Below, one piece after another: positions 22,356-32,838 of a stretch of DNA of 64,000 nt; positions within the stretch are counted from its first letter, which is position 1, and each line of letters begins with the position of its first letter. This DNA is from Macrophomina tecta. Taxonomy: Eukaryota; Ascomycota; Dothideomycetes; Botryosphaeriales; Botryosphaeriaceae. The translations under genes were made by a program, and so were the position numbers. The notes under the pieces are model-generated. The model made no database searches and had not been told where the DNA came from. It worked only from the letters and a program-made list of their open reading frames with translations. The stretch covers positions 496,001 through 560,000 of the forward strand of contig JAKSGN010000006.1 of the NCBI GenBank assembly GCA_024180945.1, written 5' to 3'.

Positions 22356-22602
22356 GCACGGAGACGACAAAGCCCCGCGCACTGCAGAACAAGTTCCCGT
22401 GCCAAATCGCCTATTACAACGCCACAGAACTATGCATGGGTGGTAGAAGCATGCATCCGGACGTAAAAGTTACTACTTGCTCTAGATATTTATATCCGGA
22501 CGGATGCTTCTGCTCCCCACGGAAGGGGTAGGCCATAAGACAGCGGCTATTGTTCGCTGAGAAGGTTTCGCAGTACGCAGAATTTTGTAGATTGCATACT
22601 GG
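22356..22602. repeat. Full-length foldback element, copy D (core 22446-22510)
   Basis: A 247-bp element. The terminal inverted repeats include CCGCGCACTGCAGAAC on the left and, in reverse complement, TGCGTACTGCGAAACC on the right. In the middle is a 65-bp palindrome that starts GAAGCATGCATCCGGACG; its reverse complement starts GAAGCATCCGTCCGGATA. The arms match the coreless copy at 17416-17550, and the whole matches the 56.2-kb copy. Confidence 0.8.
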
Positions 22603-25302
22603 GGAGATATTTCGGGCCGTTCTGTGATGATTGACAGCCCATCGTCGTTACGATCCTACCAGCCAGTCATTGAGTCGCACTAAATTCCTCTTTTTCTTCT
22701 TGATCACGGATCACCAGCTGAAACTGCCCGCTCCTCAGCTGAAAGACGCATGCTACTGTTAGTAGAGCGCCATACATGACGCATGTCTTCCGAAACGGCT
22801 TCCTAGAATTCGCATATGTCTATCAAGTCAGCCACGAATTGATTGACTCCACGACGACCAACGCGATTTATCCGGAGAAAAGCCCACTCCGTCCGGCTGT
22901 GAAGGACGGCGGGCAGCAATCCGATACGGGTGAATTGACCGAAGACCAATGTACTTCAGATTTAGTCTGCTTACAAGGCGAGAATGCAAGGCCGTTTCAA
23001 GTGCGCTAAAGGAGCTTGTATACTTCCGGTATTGTTGGTTTGAAACCCCCACCGACGCACTCAATCTCACAGCAACAGTCTATCCCGCCTAACGCCTGGA
23101 ATACCACACCGGTGAGGCAGAGGAATAAGGATGATGCCGGGAGCCGTGGCCCGCAGAATCCGGGAAAGACGCGTTAGTCGAGACGGGCCGAAGGCATGGT
23201 AGGCCTTCACATAGACGGGGCCGGTTCGCGGGGCATTGGAACGGCAGGGTTGAGGAGACAGGGCCGGCGGGTTGAAGCACCGGCCTGGACGGGCGGGTGA
23301 TGATGTTTGTTCATAGTTACACCTTGTAGGCATATGGTTTAGGTACGTAACCATGTTGTCGCAACAGTGTCTGAGCCAGTCCCATGGCCGGGTACTGCAA
23401 GCACGAGGAAATGGGTGTTGCTTTCCGGGATATTGGGCTCCAGAAGTCGTGGAATGGGTCCACGCTGACGTGCGGTGGCCCAACCAAGTCATGCGGTTGC
23501 AGGAGCGCTGACATCATGCGTGAGGGCAGCTGTTGAGGAAGTTGAGCCACGCACCCCAGCAGAAAAGCTTAAAGGAACCGTGAGATGATGCCAGCGCACG
23601 CATACATACATGCGTATCGGCTGTGGTTGAGGGCTGCAGTGCTTGCTGCAATGGGAATGGAACGCAGCGAACCGCCACCGGCCTGTCGGGAGCCTATCCA
23701 GTGCATGCAGTGCGGCCAACCATCACATCACGAAACCCCTCCCCCTCACCACCTTCTTCTTGGACGCCGTGTTTCGTCGACCATTGGGCTCTTGCTACTC
23801 GCTTGAATAATGCCTTCTTTTCCTCACCACCAAAGCCTCACTTTCGCCCGAGAAAAGAAAGAAAACGCCTTGTGGCGCTGTGTAAGCGCGGATGGCATGT
23901 TCAATGTCAGGGCTTGCCGGAGATCACAGATGGATATAGGCCACAGGAGACGAAGGCCGAAACGAGCGTCAAGCCGGATGAGGTTGGTGTGCCCGCGATG
24001 GACGTGATGGAATGTGCTGCATAACACCCGGGCCTGTAGCGCCCTGATTTTGTGGACCATTTGGAAACAGTACAGTGCTGCGGCGTGAAGATGGTGTTCA
24101 TTCAAGACGTATGATCGACGTTTAACGAGAGACACAAGGAATCAAGGCACCCCGTGAGAGTGGCCGGGGCGGTGAATACCGTTTGCGACATTGACGATCA
24201 TCCAGCGTGAGGCTTACCGCGAGTGGAGCACTTGCCCAATGGCATCTTTACCGACGGGCCCTGCTCATCCGTGCAGGCATGCAGGTGGTCGTCAGGCCCG
24301 CAAGCAGGCCGACATGTCAGATGCGGGCATGGCCGGCGGGCGGCGGGATCGCTGTTGGTGTGCCTGGAACGGGAGCGAGACAGTGGCAGCAGCAGGGCTG
24401 CGGTGATGTCGGCGGCTTCTGGCACGCGGAGGCTGTCGTCGAGTCGTGGCGGTAGGGGCGGGCGAGGGGAGATGGAATGCGGAAGAAGCTGAGGATAGGG
24501 TTAGCGGAGGCAGTGCTCTTGCTCGCGCGATGCGGAGAAACACAGCAAGATCCGGCGTTGGACCCTCTGCAAGCGGGCATCGCGGACCTGCGGCGCCAGC
24601 TCGATGCTAGCCCTGATCGAGTCTGGAGGAAGCACGCACCAGTGCCTTACGCAGACATGGGTGTTGAAGGGGACATCCACGCTCGCCCTCCTGCCATGTA
24701 CCCGGTTAGGCCTGCGCCCGCGGGCTTGAGATCCGGCACAGCGAAAAAGAAAGACGGCACATGGTCTCAGATCCAACGGCGCGCGGTGCTAGGGACAGCG
24801 GCTGCTCAGTGAGACTCGGGATGGCTCGCATCACGTCGATAAGTTGCCGGCCCATGCCCGGCCACGCTGCTATCGCACAGCCCTGCACGCATGATCGCCG
24901 AAACCAGCGGGCTGGAGAGCTTGGCCGTCTGGAGGCCTGAGGAACGACGCGGAGATGAGATGAGTCTGATGAACAGCAAACGGCGCAGCTGGGGGATTGG
25001 CGGTGGCAAACTCCCGTTTTAATGGTGTGCTGCAACGCGCTGCCGTGCTGGCCGGCCAGCGCAGCGCTGAGGTGGTCGTCGAGGTGCTGACGGCGCGTGA
25101 GGATGGAGCTTGCAACAATGCGGCGCGGTGATACAGGACGAGTTTGGTGCCCGAGCTGGGCGAGCGGTTGGGCAGTAGGGCGCAAGAATGAGGCGAGCCT
25201 AACCAGCTGCGCTGCTGCATCCCACGGGACTAAACTCACCATAGGCCAATGGGCCACGAGGCCCTGCTGCTCATTTGCGAAAAGTGGACTTGGCCTCGCT
25301 GG
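22603..25302. other. Gene-poor region
   Basis: About 2.7 kb in which frames are short or compositionally biased. I looked for signal peptides, phased introns and motifs on both strands. The best candidates are a 77-codon minus-strand frame (23317-23550) and a 111-codon plus-strand frame (24477-24812). Neither has convincing support. Together with 21543-22355 this is one of the longest gene-free stretches. Confidence 0.45.
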
Positions 25303-25309
25303 TATTTAA
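25303..25309 (+). promoter_or_regulatory. TATA-like box of the 25.4-kb small gene
   Basis: TATTTAA lies about 140 bp upstream of the ATG at 25447. Confidence 0.45.
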
Positions 25310-25446
25310 GCAGCGAGCCCTGATTCGGGAGGTTGATGGGCGACTCTGCGAGCCATCGCGAACCGACTGCACTCTCTACAGGCTGCTTCGACACGCCATT
25401 CCTCTTACGGAACCGAGCCCTGCCATTCGTCCAACACTCGTCCACC

Positions 25447-25868
25447 ATGCCCGGCATGACCACCGCTCTGAACAACTACTTCGTGCCGGGCTTCGGCATC
25501 TCGAGGGCCGTCATCCAGGGCGAGATTCGCTACCACTGTGGTCCCGATGCCATCGTTCGGCCCTTCACCCATCAGGTGAGACTGCGGAGCGCGCCGTCGT
25601 GGCTTGCTGAGTGCTGACCTGCTGCTGCCAGGGCCGTGATGGCTTCCTCGTCACTACTGCGGGTCCGCCCCTGACCAAAGTAGGCCTGCCTGCCTCGAAC
25701 CGCCGCATCTTCTTGTTCTGACTGACTTTCCCCAAGGCCCAAATAGAGGACATCAAGGAAGCTTCCCGCGAGTACGAGGAGCGCCAGGCCGAGCGCAGTG
25801 GCGACGACCCGGAGCCCTTCGTAAACAAGCCGATACCCGTCGGTACGCGCGGCCGGAAGAGCTTTTGA
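25447..25868 (+). CDS. Small 102-aa fungal protein of unknown function
   Basis: Three exons (25447-25575, 25632-25679, 25737-25868), all phase 0 at the borders, total 103 codons. The sequence starts MPGMTTALNNYFVPGFGISR, followed by VIQGEIRYHCGPDAIVRPFT, GRDGFLVTTAGPPLTK, a charged helix (IKEASREYEERQAERSGD) and PFVNKPIPVG. The look is of a compact intracellular domain with a charged C-terminal helix. It resembles small uncharacterised proteins of filamentous ascomycetes; I know no function. A further in-frame ATG four codons downstream is possible as start. Confidence 0.8.
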
Positions 25869-26277
25869 CCTTTGATTGAGTTGCAGTGCAGCGTGGAGCC
25901 TTGGTGTTCGGTGTTGTTCGAGCGCGATTTTCGGGTATTGTGGCAATTCAGCGTGGCGTTGTGGGCACTATCACTATACGTATCTGTTTCGAGGGCGTCG
26001 CTGCAGAATCTGGCCGTCGTGGGTTCAATTACCTGGACGGCAGGCTGTCTGGTGTGCTTGAGCCTGATTTGCTTTGATTTCTGGACATGGAATCCCATCT
26101 CTTCCAAAGCCGTCATAGCACTTGAAGGAAATAACATTGCGTCGTGGGGATCATCATCTATCGTCTAAACTCCGAGAAAATAGGGACCCATTTTTAGCAG
26201 GACCAGTCACGTCTCCTTGTTCAGATCGGGGCCCTGCTTCCTGCCGAGTGCACTTTCCTCCCTAATGTTCTGTATCG

Positions 26278-27864
26278 TCAGTAGACTTCTGCGAACCCTT
26301 TACGGCTTTCGAGCTTCGCTTTTTCCACTCGCTTATCCCTCTCCTCATCTGTCAGGTTGTCGGCCCCAGTCAATTCTGCCTCGCCGTCGTCATCGTCGCC
26401 AGCCTCTTCACCACTGTCTCCGTCACCCAGAGCGTCTGCCCTTGCCCCCGAACCCATGCCGCTCTCTTCTTTCCACGTCTTCTCGTTACGCCTCCGAACC
26501 TTCGACCGCTCTCTATGCGAGCTGCCTTTTAGGAGCGCGCGAGAGAAATAGTCACTATCATCCGAGAAACCTTCAGCTGGAGTACCTGCACCAGACAGCG
26601 ATCCTCCAAAATCCCGACCAGGATGGAGCCGTAGCAGTGTTTGTGGCGTGGGCTTTTTCCTTGCGCTATCCACATCGGACGATGCTGGTGTGTCGTCAAC
26701 GTCAGAGGATGCAGGAGCCTCATTTGCTTCGTGAGCACCTGCGGGATTATCAGATTTTTCCGATTGCGGTTCTGGCACAGCGGGACCCGGGAGCGCTGCG
26801 AGCTTGTCCAAGTCTGCCGTGTTCTGACGGCGTGTCCGGCGGGGAAAGCTTATCTTGTCGTGATCGCAGCCGTGCACGCATCCACCCCATCTACGAGGAG
26901 CTATTGTCGGAGACTCAGAATAAGATGGGGGCGGGGGTCCTGTTGTTGTTGTTGTTGGTGCAGCCCCATTGCTCCCATGGGTGCCATTGCTTTGTGACGC
27001 CGCTGTGCGACGCTTCAAGTCTGACCATGTGCGCAGTTTGTTCTCCAAGATGTATTTGCCATTCCCTGGGTTTTGCTTCATCGTGATAACCTCACAGTGA
27101 TTGATGTTGCGTAGATCCTCGAAATACTCGACAGACCAGTGGTACCTACTCTCCCGTCAGTTTCTCGCGATAGTTTACCCAGACGGTCATACTCGTACCA
27201 TTTCATAAGGAACACTCGGGTCATCAAACCGTGAGTAACGAGTACACACACACTAGGAAAGTCTTCCTCGCCAAAGAGCCGCCACAAACTCTCGTTGAAC
27301 CCACTAACTCGATCGTACGCATCTGCAGCACTCTCACCGTTCGGGATCCGGTAAAAGAAGTGTCCGTAGTCGGCACGCTCCTGCCACATTCGCTCCATCT
27401 CAGCCGAACAAGGCTGAAAATTGCCGAAGTCTTGCTCACGCAAACGTGGCTCCTCGAACACCTTGATCTTGTGGCGAGGGAACGGGGATGGTGTAGGGTC
27501 GTCGGATGTTAAAGTGCGGAGGATGCCTTCGGTGGTTTCGCGGGTACGGCGATAGGGAGAGGTGAAGAATTGAATGGTATCGTCAGGCCGGAGGAGGTCA
27601 CGCAGGCGGCGTCCCGCATCTTCAGCCTTGCGAGCGTATGAGCAAAAAGTACATCGACGGCAGTGGTGCTGGTAGACCTACCTGCTGCCAGCCATCGGGG
27701 GTTAATTTCACGCGGTGATCGGGGATGAACTGGTGGATGTCACGGTTCTTATTGCCCTCGCTTTGCGCGTGTCTTATGAGCAGGATCATCTGGCGACTGT
27801 CAGTAACACAAGCTCCGGGTTGTGGTTTGCGGCGTGGCGTTGTACTTGCCCGTGGTTTTCCCAT
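26278..27864 (-). CDS. Histidine phosphatase superfamily (phosphoglycerate mutase-like), Det1-related
   Basis: Four exons (27864-27850, 27789-27682, 27626-27199, 27145-26278) encode 472 aa. The N-terminal domain has the catalytic RHAQSEGN motif (phosphohistidine loop), the second-site SPYRRTRET, the acid E in LREQDFGNFQ, and the second catalytic His in VLVTHGLMTRVFLMKWY. After about residue 250 comes a long, acidic, Ser-rich, probably disordered tail. Fungal homologues of yeast DET1 are broad-range acid phosphatases linked to sterol-ester trafficking. The first intron (27849-27790) would use a GC donor and give MGKPRMILLIRHAQ; being 60 nt and open, it could also be retained, adding 20 residues. 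Confidence 0.88.
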
Positions 27865-28351
27865 CTTGCTTGCGGGTGCTGGACTGTGGAGGTGTGGAGG
27901 AGCAGAGAGGGGAAGCGCCCAGCGAAGAAAGATTTCAAGGATAAATGTGCCTTGGCTGCAGGAAGAGACGTTTCAGGGCGTTTCCAAACAGTGATGGGCG
28001 CCAGGGCGGGACAGCGGACAGTGACGAAGAGGGTCGGAGCGGCAAGGAGCCCACACATCGGAGCCCGCCTGATTAGCCATGCACTAGCGCCCGGGCGGCA
28101 AGCACACAGACCTCCAGCCTTTCGCTCGCCCGCGTCGCCGCCGCGCCTTCACCACCAAACAATTCGTCATACAAATCTCGCTCGTCCACTTTCCTCGCCG
28201 CAAAATCATCACGTGCCGCGCCACTGCTGCTGTCGCCGTTCTCTCAGAAGTCTCCGAAGGCTCTCCTCCGCCTGACACACTGACCGCGCGCTGATTTCCT
28301 CCACATACTGTCGCGCGAGCTCTGCGCCAACCTCACCCGACCTTCGTCGCC
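27865..28351. promoter_or_regulatory. Shared promoter of divergent genes
   Basis: A 487-bp interval between the start codons of the histidine phosphatase (minus) and the PRKRIP1-like gene (plus), so both promoters must lie here. No TATA box is obvious, which fits housekeeping genes. Confidence 0.6.
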
Positions 28352-28963
28352 ATGTCTGAGCCGATTCCCGAGTCTATTCCAACAAGCGCCGACCCTCGCA
28401 CCCGCCGGCCCACAAAGAAACGCGCCCTATCTCCCGCCTCCGCTCAAGCAAGCCAGCTCGAGGCCCTATTCAAGCACCCGGACAGAGAGATCAATATTCC
28501 CAATGGCCCCAAGAACAAGTCCTTGCCGCCGCCTCCAGAAATCGTCGCCAACGTCCAGGGTTCATCTGCAGGTGCTGGCTCTGGCGAATTCCACGTCTAC
28601 AAGGCCTCGCGCAGACGTGAGTACGAAAGGCTCAGGTTGATGGACGAAGAAACAAAGAGGGAACAGCAGAACAAGGAGTTCGAGGAGAAGATGGCTGAGA
28701 TGCGCAAGAAGGACGAAGCTAAAACGAACAAGAACAAGGCGCGAAGGGAGAAGGCCAAGCTTCGAAAGCAAAAGAAATCAGAGAATGGTGACTCGGGTGA
28801 TAACGCTACGGAGAACGGTGGTGAGACTGGCGAGAAGAAGCTGGGACAAAGCCTCAAGCGGCGACAGCCAGAGAGTGACGATCCAGTGGACTCGACCATC
28901 AACGGATCCGCCGGAGTAACGACCCAGGACGAGATCGGAATCGTTATTCACGACGAGGACTGA
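28352..28963 (+). CDS. PRKR-interacting protein 1 homologue (DUF1168), spliceosome-associated
   Basis: A single exon of 203 aa. The signature of the family is clear: EALFKHPDREINIPNGPK, LPPPPEIVANVQGSSAGA and GEFHVYKASRRREYERLR. It continues into a long Lys/Glu-rich helix, likely a coiled coil (about residues 85-150). The tail is acidic and Ser/Asn-rich. In animals PRKRIP1 binds double-stranded RNA and is a component of the catalytic spliceosome; a nuclear role is inferred for the fungal protein. Length and domain order are typical. It shares its promoter region with the phosphatase gene. Confidence 0.93.
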   Translation: MSEPIPESIPTSADPRTRRPTKKRALSPASAQASQLEALFKHPDREINIPNGPKNKSLPPPPEIVANVQGSSAGAGSGEFHVYKASRRREYERLRLMDEETKREQQNKEFEEKMAEMRKKDEAKTNKNKARREKAKLRKQKKSENGDSGDNATENGGETGEKKLGQSLKRRQPESDDPVDSTINGSAGVTTQDEIGIVIHDED

Positions 28964-30120
28964 CGCTGCTGGGCTGCCATATCTTTCTAGATTATTCCCT
29001 CCTTCGGCCGTTCGGCCGGGCATACGTTTTAGTCAACAAGCAATGAAGCATTCTCGTGGGTACTCCTTGCAGTCTCGAGCTGCCCAACTATTTCTGCACG
29101 AATGCTAAACCAGCCTATCCCACAGCCTTTCCGTCCCCGCCAATTACCGAGATGCCGCAATCAACTTCTCATCACAGGGCTCGTTCTTCTCATGGAGTGT
29201 TTCTTGACCACGACTCTGTGCAGTCTGGTACCTCTGACTAGGTTATATGGCAGAGTCGCGCTTACTCTTTGCGGATGAAAGGGGAGCCCAAAAATTAAAC
29301 TAACGCCGATCGAACAGGAAAGATTTGGCGAGCAATATCGGAGCACTTGTTCAGGGGCCATTGATGGGGTCCGATTAGTGAGTGACAAAGTTTTGCTACA
29401 TGTTCATTCTCGGGACACGTGAAACGTAAATTCTTTTGCTCGCTCAGATATCGCAGGATGATGGAGTGGAAAGCAATTAAGCCTTAGGATCATTGGTTCC
29501 AAGGATCATTAGCAACGCCCTACCAGACGCGCCGTATTCCTCAGACAGCTCACAATAATGCAGCATATGAAGAATGGAATAATTGCACAGCGGAGACATA
29601 CTTCGCTTCTGCTTAAGCATATTTCTTTACCCCACTGTGACGGCTGGGACCACTCAGAACAGTAAAAATCACGCAATATCCTTGTCTGTGCGCCGATCGG
29701 CTCCAATATTCGTTATCTTCAGTGGTCTAGCCCTCCTTTTGCAAATGCGCCTCTATGTCAGCACAACACCCCACTGAATATTGCATGGACCCTCAAAGTG
29801 TGCGCCTGGAAGACAAGGTAACGTGCTCTCCTTGCTTCCACAGAACCCAACCCGCCTCAACCCGTCGTCTGAGCGCGGATGAATCCCACCGCTGCGGATT
29901 TACTTCCGTTAGTGAGGATCGGTCCCGCTGTGAGGGGTTCTTGGGGCGTCAATTCCAAAGCCTCGAGCTGGCTGGCCACCACTGACCGCAGAGGCATCTC
30001 GCATGTCCATGAAGACTCCACTAGGAACGGTCCTGCGTCGAATCCCCGAGGTTCCGGAGCGTCGCTGGGCGGCTAATCATCGCTTGCGAACTTACTGCTG
30101 ACCCGAAGCTTGCGCTTGTC
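28964..30120. other. No gene recognised
   Basis: Terminator region of the PRKRIP1-like gene (a short palindrome CGGCCGTTCGGCCG near 29005) and the upstream region of the Zn2Cys6 gene. No protein-like frame is seen. Confidence 0.5.
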
Positions 30121-32776
30121 ATGGACCAGCGAACTCCTATCACGCCCACATCTTTTCGCGCCTGCTCTCGATGCCACGGCAGAAAGGTCCGCTGTGATGG
30201 CGCGATTCCGCAGTGCGGTGCATGTCGACGCTCAGATTATGCAGAATGCGACATTACTCAGCGCGTAACCTTCTCCTGGGACACGGTACACCGGCTCCAA
30301 GAACAAGTCCAGAGGCTCCAGCATGAGCTCGCCCAGCTAGGGAGCGACCCCTCGAGGTCTCGAATTCAGAGTGAACCTTTGGAAGCTGAACATCGACACG
30401 ATGTGGACACACAACTACTTCAGACAGGTATACCTGGGACGGAACGAGGCGGACAGGACTTTGTCGCAGCTGTCGCTGAAGAGGTCGGAAATCTCACTCT
30501 AGGAGCACCTGACGGCCCATCTCAGAGATACGGTACGCGAATGGGCTATTGGTGACCAGTAGACTCCTCGCCCTTTCCACCATTCCTCCCATCGATCGCT
30601 TTGCTCAAACCCCTAAACACAAGTATCCTTCCGGTCTCCATGTTGGGAAATGATAGAAGCTGACAACAACAGTTGGATCAGCGGCTGGTTCCACCTTCAC
30701 ACGCATATTCCTCAATAGCCTCAGGACCGGAAATGTCGATATTCCTTTCGAGGACTTACGACCATCTGTTTCAACGCTAAGGAACGCTGATCCTACCGCG
30801 ACGCAAGCAAGCCTACCCTCGAGAGCGGTATCCAAGATACTACTAGCAATTTATATTGCCAGAATCCACACCTGGTGGCCATTCTTGCACCTACCTACAC
30901 TCCGTCAATGGTTTAGAAATATGTAAGAGGGACAAGAACAATATCCTCTTGCTTTAAGGCCCTGGAGAGAGCGCCCTGCTGACTATACGTCGCAGATACG
31001 AGGCCCCACAGACGTGCGATAGTTCTCACAAGTTCGTGGTGTTTATCATATTGGCGATCGCGTCGATAGAGGCTGAAAATGCCCCGGATGTCCCGCAAGC
31101 CGGCAACTTATTCTCTCCCGAGGACTACTTCGCAACTGCCCTTCGTTTCTACGACATGATACCTAAAGAGCCAGAACTGCGCAACTTACAGGCAATCCTT
31201 CTCTTTACTCTGTACATGACACGATCAAGCAATTCGTCCGACAGTCGGTCTCTCTGGCACATAAGTCGATTTGCCATGAGTGTTGCGATAGAAATCGGAG
31301 CGCACCGAAACAGCCCCAATTGGGAGTTCGGTGCTTTGGATCAAGAGCTTAAAAACAGAGCTTGGTGGTGTACCTACGGCTTAGAGAGGTACGTTACGTG
31401 TCGTTCATGGATATGTCGAGCTGCACTCCGAGGAGGACATCTGGGTGACGTCAGAAATATCATCCTGCTGGGGTTGGTGAGCAGTCGCTCGGTTGCGGAC
31501 GAGTCATTAAGATCTCCGGACCGCTTCTTCGACTACGAACAAAGTAGATGTGGGATTGCCCCAATGTGGCAATATCTGAAATCCCCGTGCGGTAGTGGAT
31601 GCCACTGGACCCTGATTTTCCCGTGGGGCCCCACGCAGATCACCCCCGCGAAAGGCTTTTCTGCCTGGCTTGAACTCTGCAGTCGATCAGGTTCAATGGT
31701 GACATCATCTACGTCTTAGCAAAGAGTCAGATCCGTCATCTTAACACGAGCTAACTTGAAGTAGAATGATAGCAGTATCCACGGGCAGGACCCTTTCTCT
31801 ACGCAACCAAGCCATCGACGCAGCGTTTCCGCGGGCCATTCCCGATGATATCCTGAGCCCAGACGAAGCTAGGATCGCGCACTTCTTCCAAAGCAAAGGC
31901 GTCCTGCCAGCGACGCTCATGTTTCAGCTCTTCGCAATCGGTGGGGACATTCTTGAATCAGTCTACATCGCGAGACCGCGGTTATCCATGAGCGCCGAGT
32001 CTATGCAGAACCTGGTCAACAGTTTGCGCAAGCGGTTGATCTCTTGGGTACGTGCATCCCGCAGTCTTGGCCTGTGACTCATCGCTGACTCTTCCCAAGC
32101 GTGCGGAAGCCGAGCATCTCGCGACTGGCGACGATTGCGAGTTCCTGGAGATGCGAATCTGGTTCTCTCTGTTGATACTTCTGTGCAATCGCCCCTCTCC
32201 CTCCTCCCCGGAACCTACGCCAGAAGCTATAGAATCTTGCGCCGAGGCGAGTAAAGTCGCTCTGATAGATTGGTCAACTTTACTGGATAGAGGGCGACTA
32301 TCGCCATTATGGCGCACGTTCCATGATATTTTGATGACAGGCCTGGTGTGGACGTACTGCATCTGGTATGCATTCGAGGAGCACCCATGCCCCAAGCCAA
32401 ACGCTAAGCACCTTGCAGGAAATCCCCACGGCGCTCTTCGATCGAATTCCAGGAAGTGTCAGCTGCTTGTAGCAATCTGTTGAAACATGTTGCCAAAGGC
32501 GGAGCCCATTTCAACAAGTTTGTACAGTTGTACGATTCTCTTGCGCATGCGGTTCTGGCCAGCCGCCAGCGAGCGCAATCTCAGGACATGCCCACGCCGC
32601 CAACACCAGGCCCTGCTTTCGTCACGTTACCGGACGAGACGCTTCTCGATAACCACTTCAACGAGGCGATGATGGACGCGAACGCTTCGTTCGACTTGCA
32701 CGCGTTTGATGACGTGATGAGGCGCATACCGAACTTCCTGGATCAGGACATGGACACCAACCCGTTCCATGTTTGA
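30121..32776 (+). CDS. Zn2Cys6 transcription factor with fungal-specific regulatory domain
   Basis: Six exons (30121-30532, 30673-30922, 30996-31388, 31765-32047, 32100-32365, 32419-32776) total 654 codons (653 aa). The zinc cluster spans about residues 15-42 (ACSRCHGRKVRCDG, then PQCGACRRSDYAEC), followed by a heptad-rich dimerisation helix (VHRLQEQVQRLQHELAQL). The middle homology domain is seen in RYVGSAAGSTFTRIFL, IARIHTWWPFLHLPTLRQW, LWHISRFAMSVAIEIGAH and WWCTYGLERM. Intron 3 (376 bp) is unusually long and itself largely open. It binds DNA in the nucleus. Its position beside a transporter and an aminotransferase suggests, by inference, local pathway control. Confidence 0.88.
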
Positions 32777-32838
32777 GAGTTTATTTCAAATCTCCGACAG
32801 ATGTAGCAAATGTCACCTCTATTCTTCGCTGCACCCCC

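Noticed and set aside
23317..23550. A 77-codon minus-strand frame starting MAQLPQQLPSRMMSAL
   Set aside because: No signal peptide, no partner exons I could phase, and no recognisable family; left out for lack of support.
24477..24812. A 111-codon plus-strand frame
   Set aside because: Overlaps equally long frames on the other strand and has no promoter box or motif.
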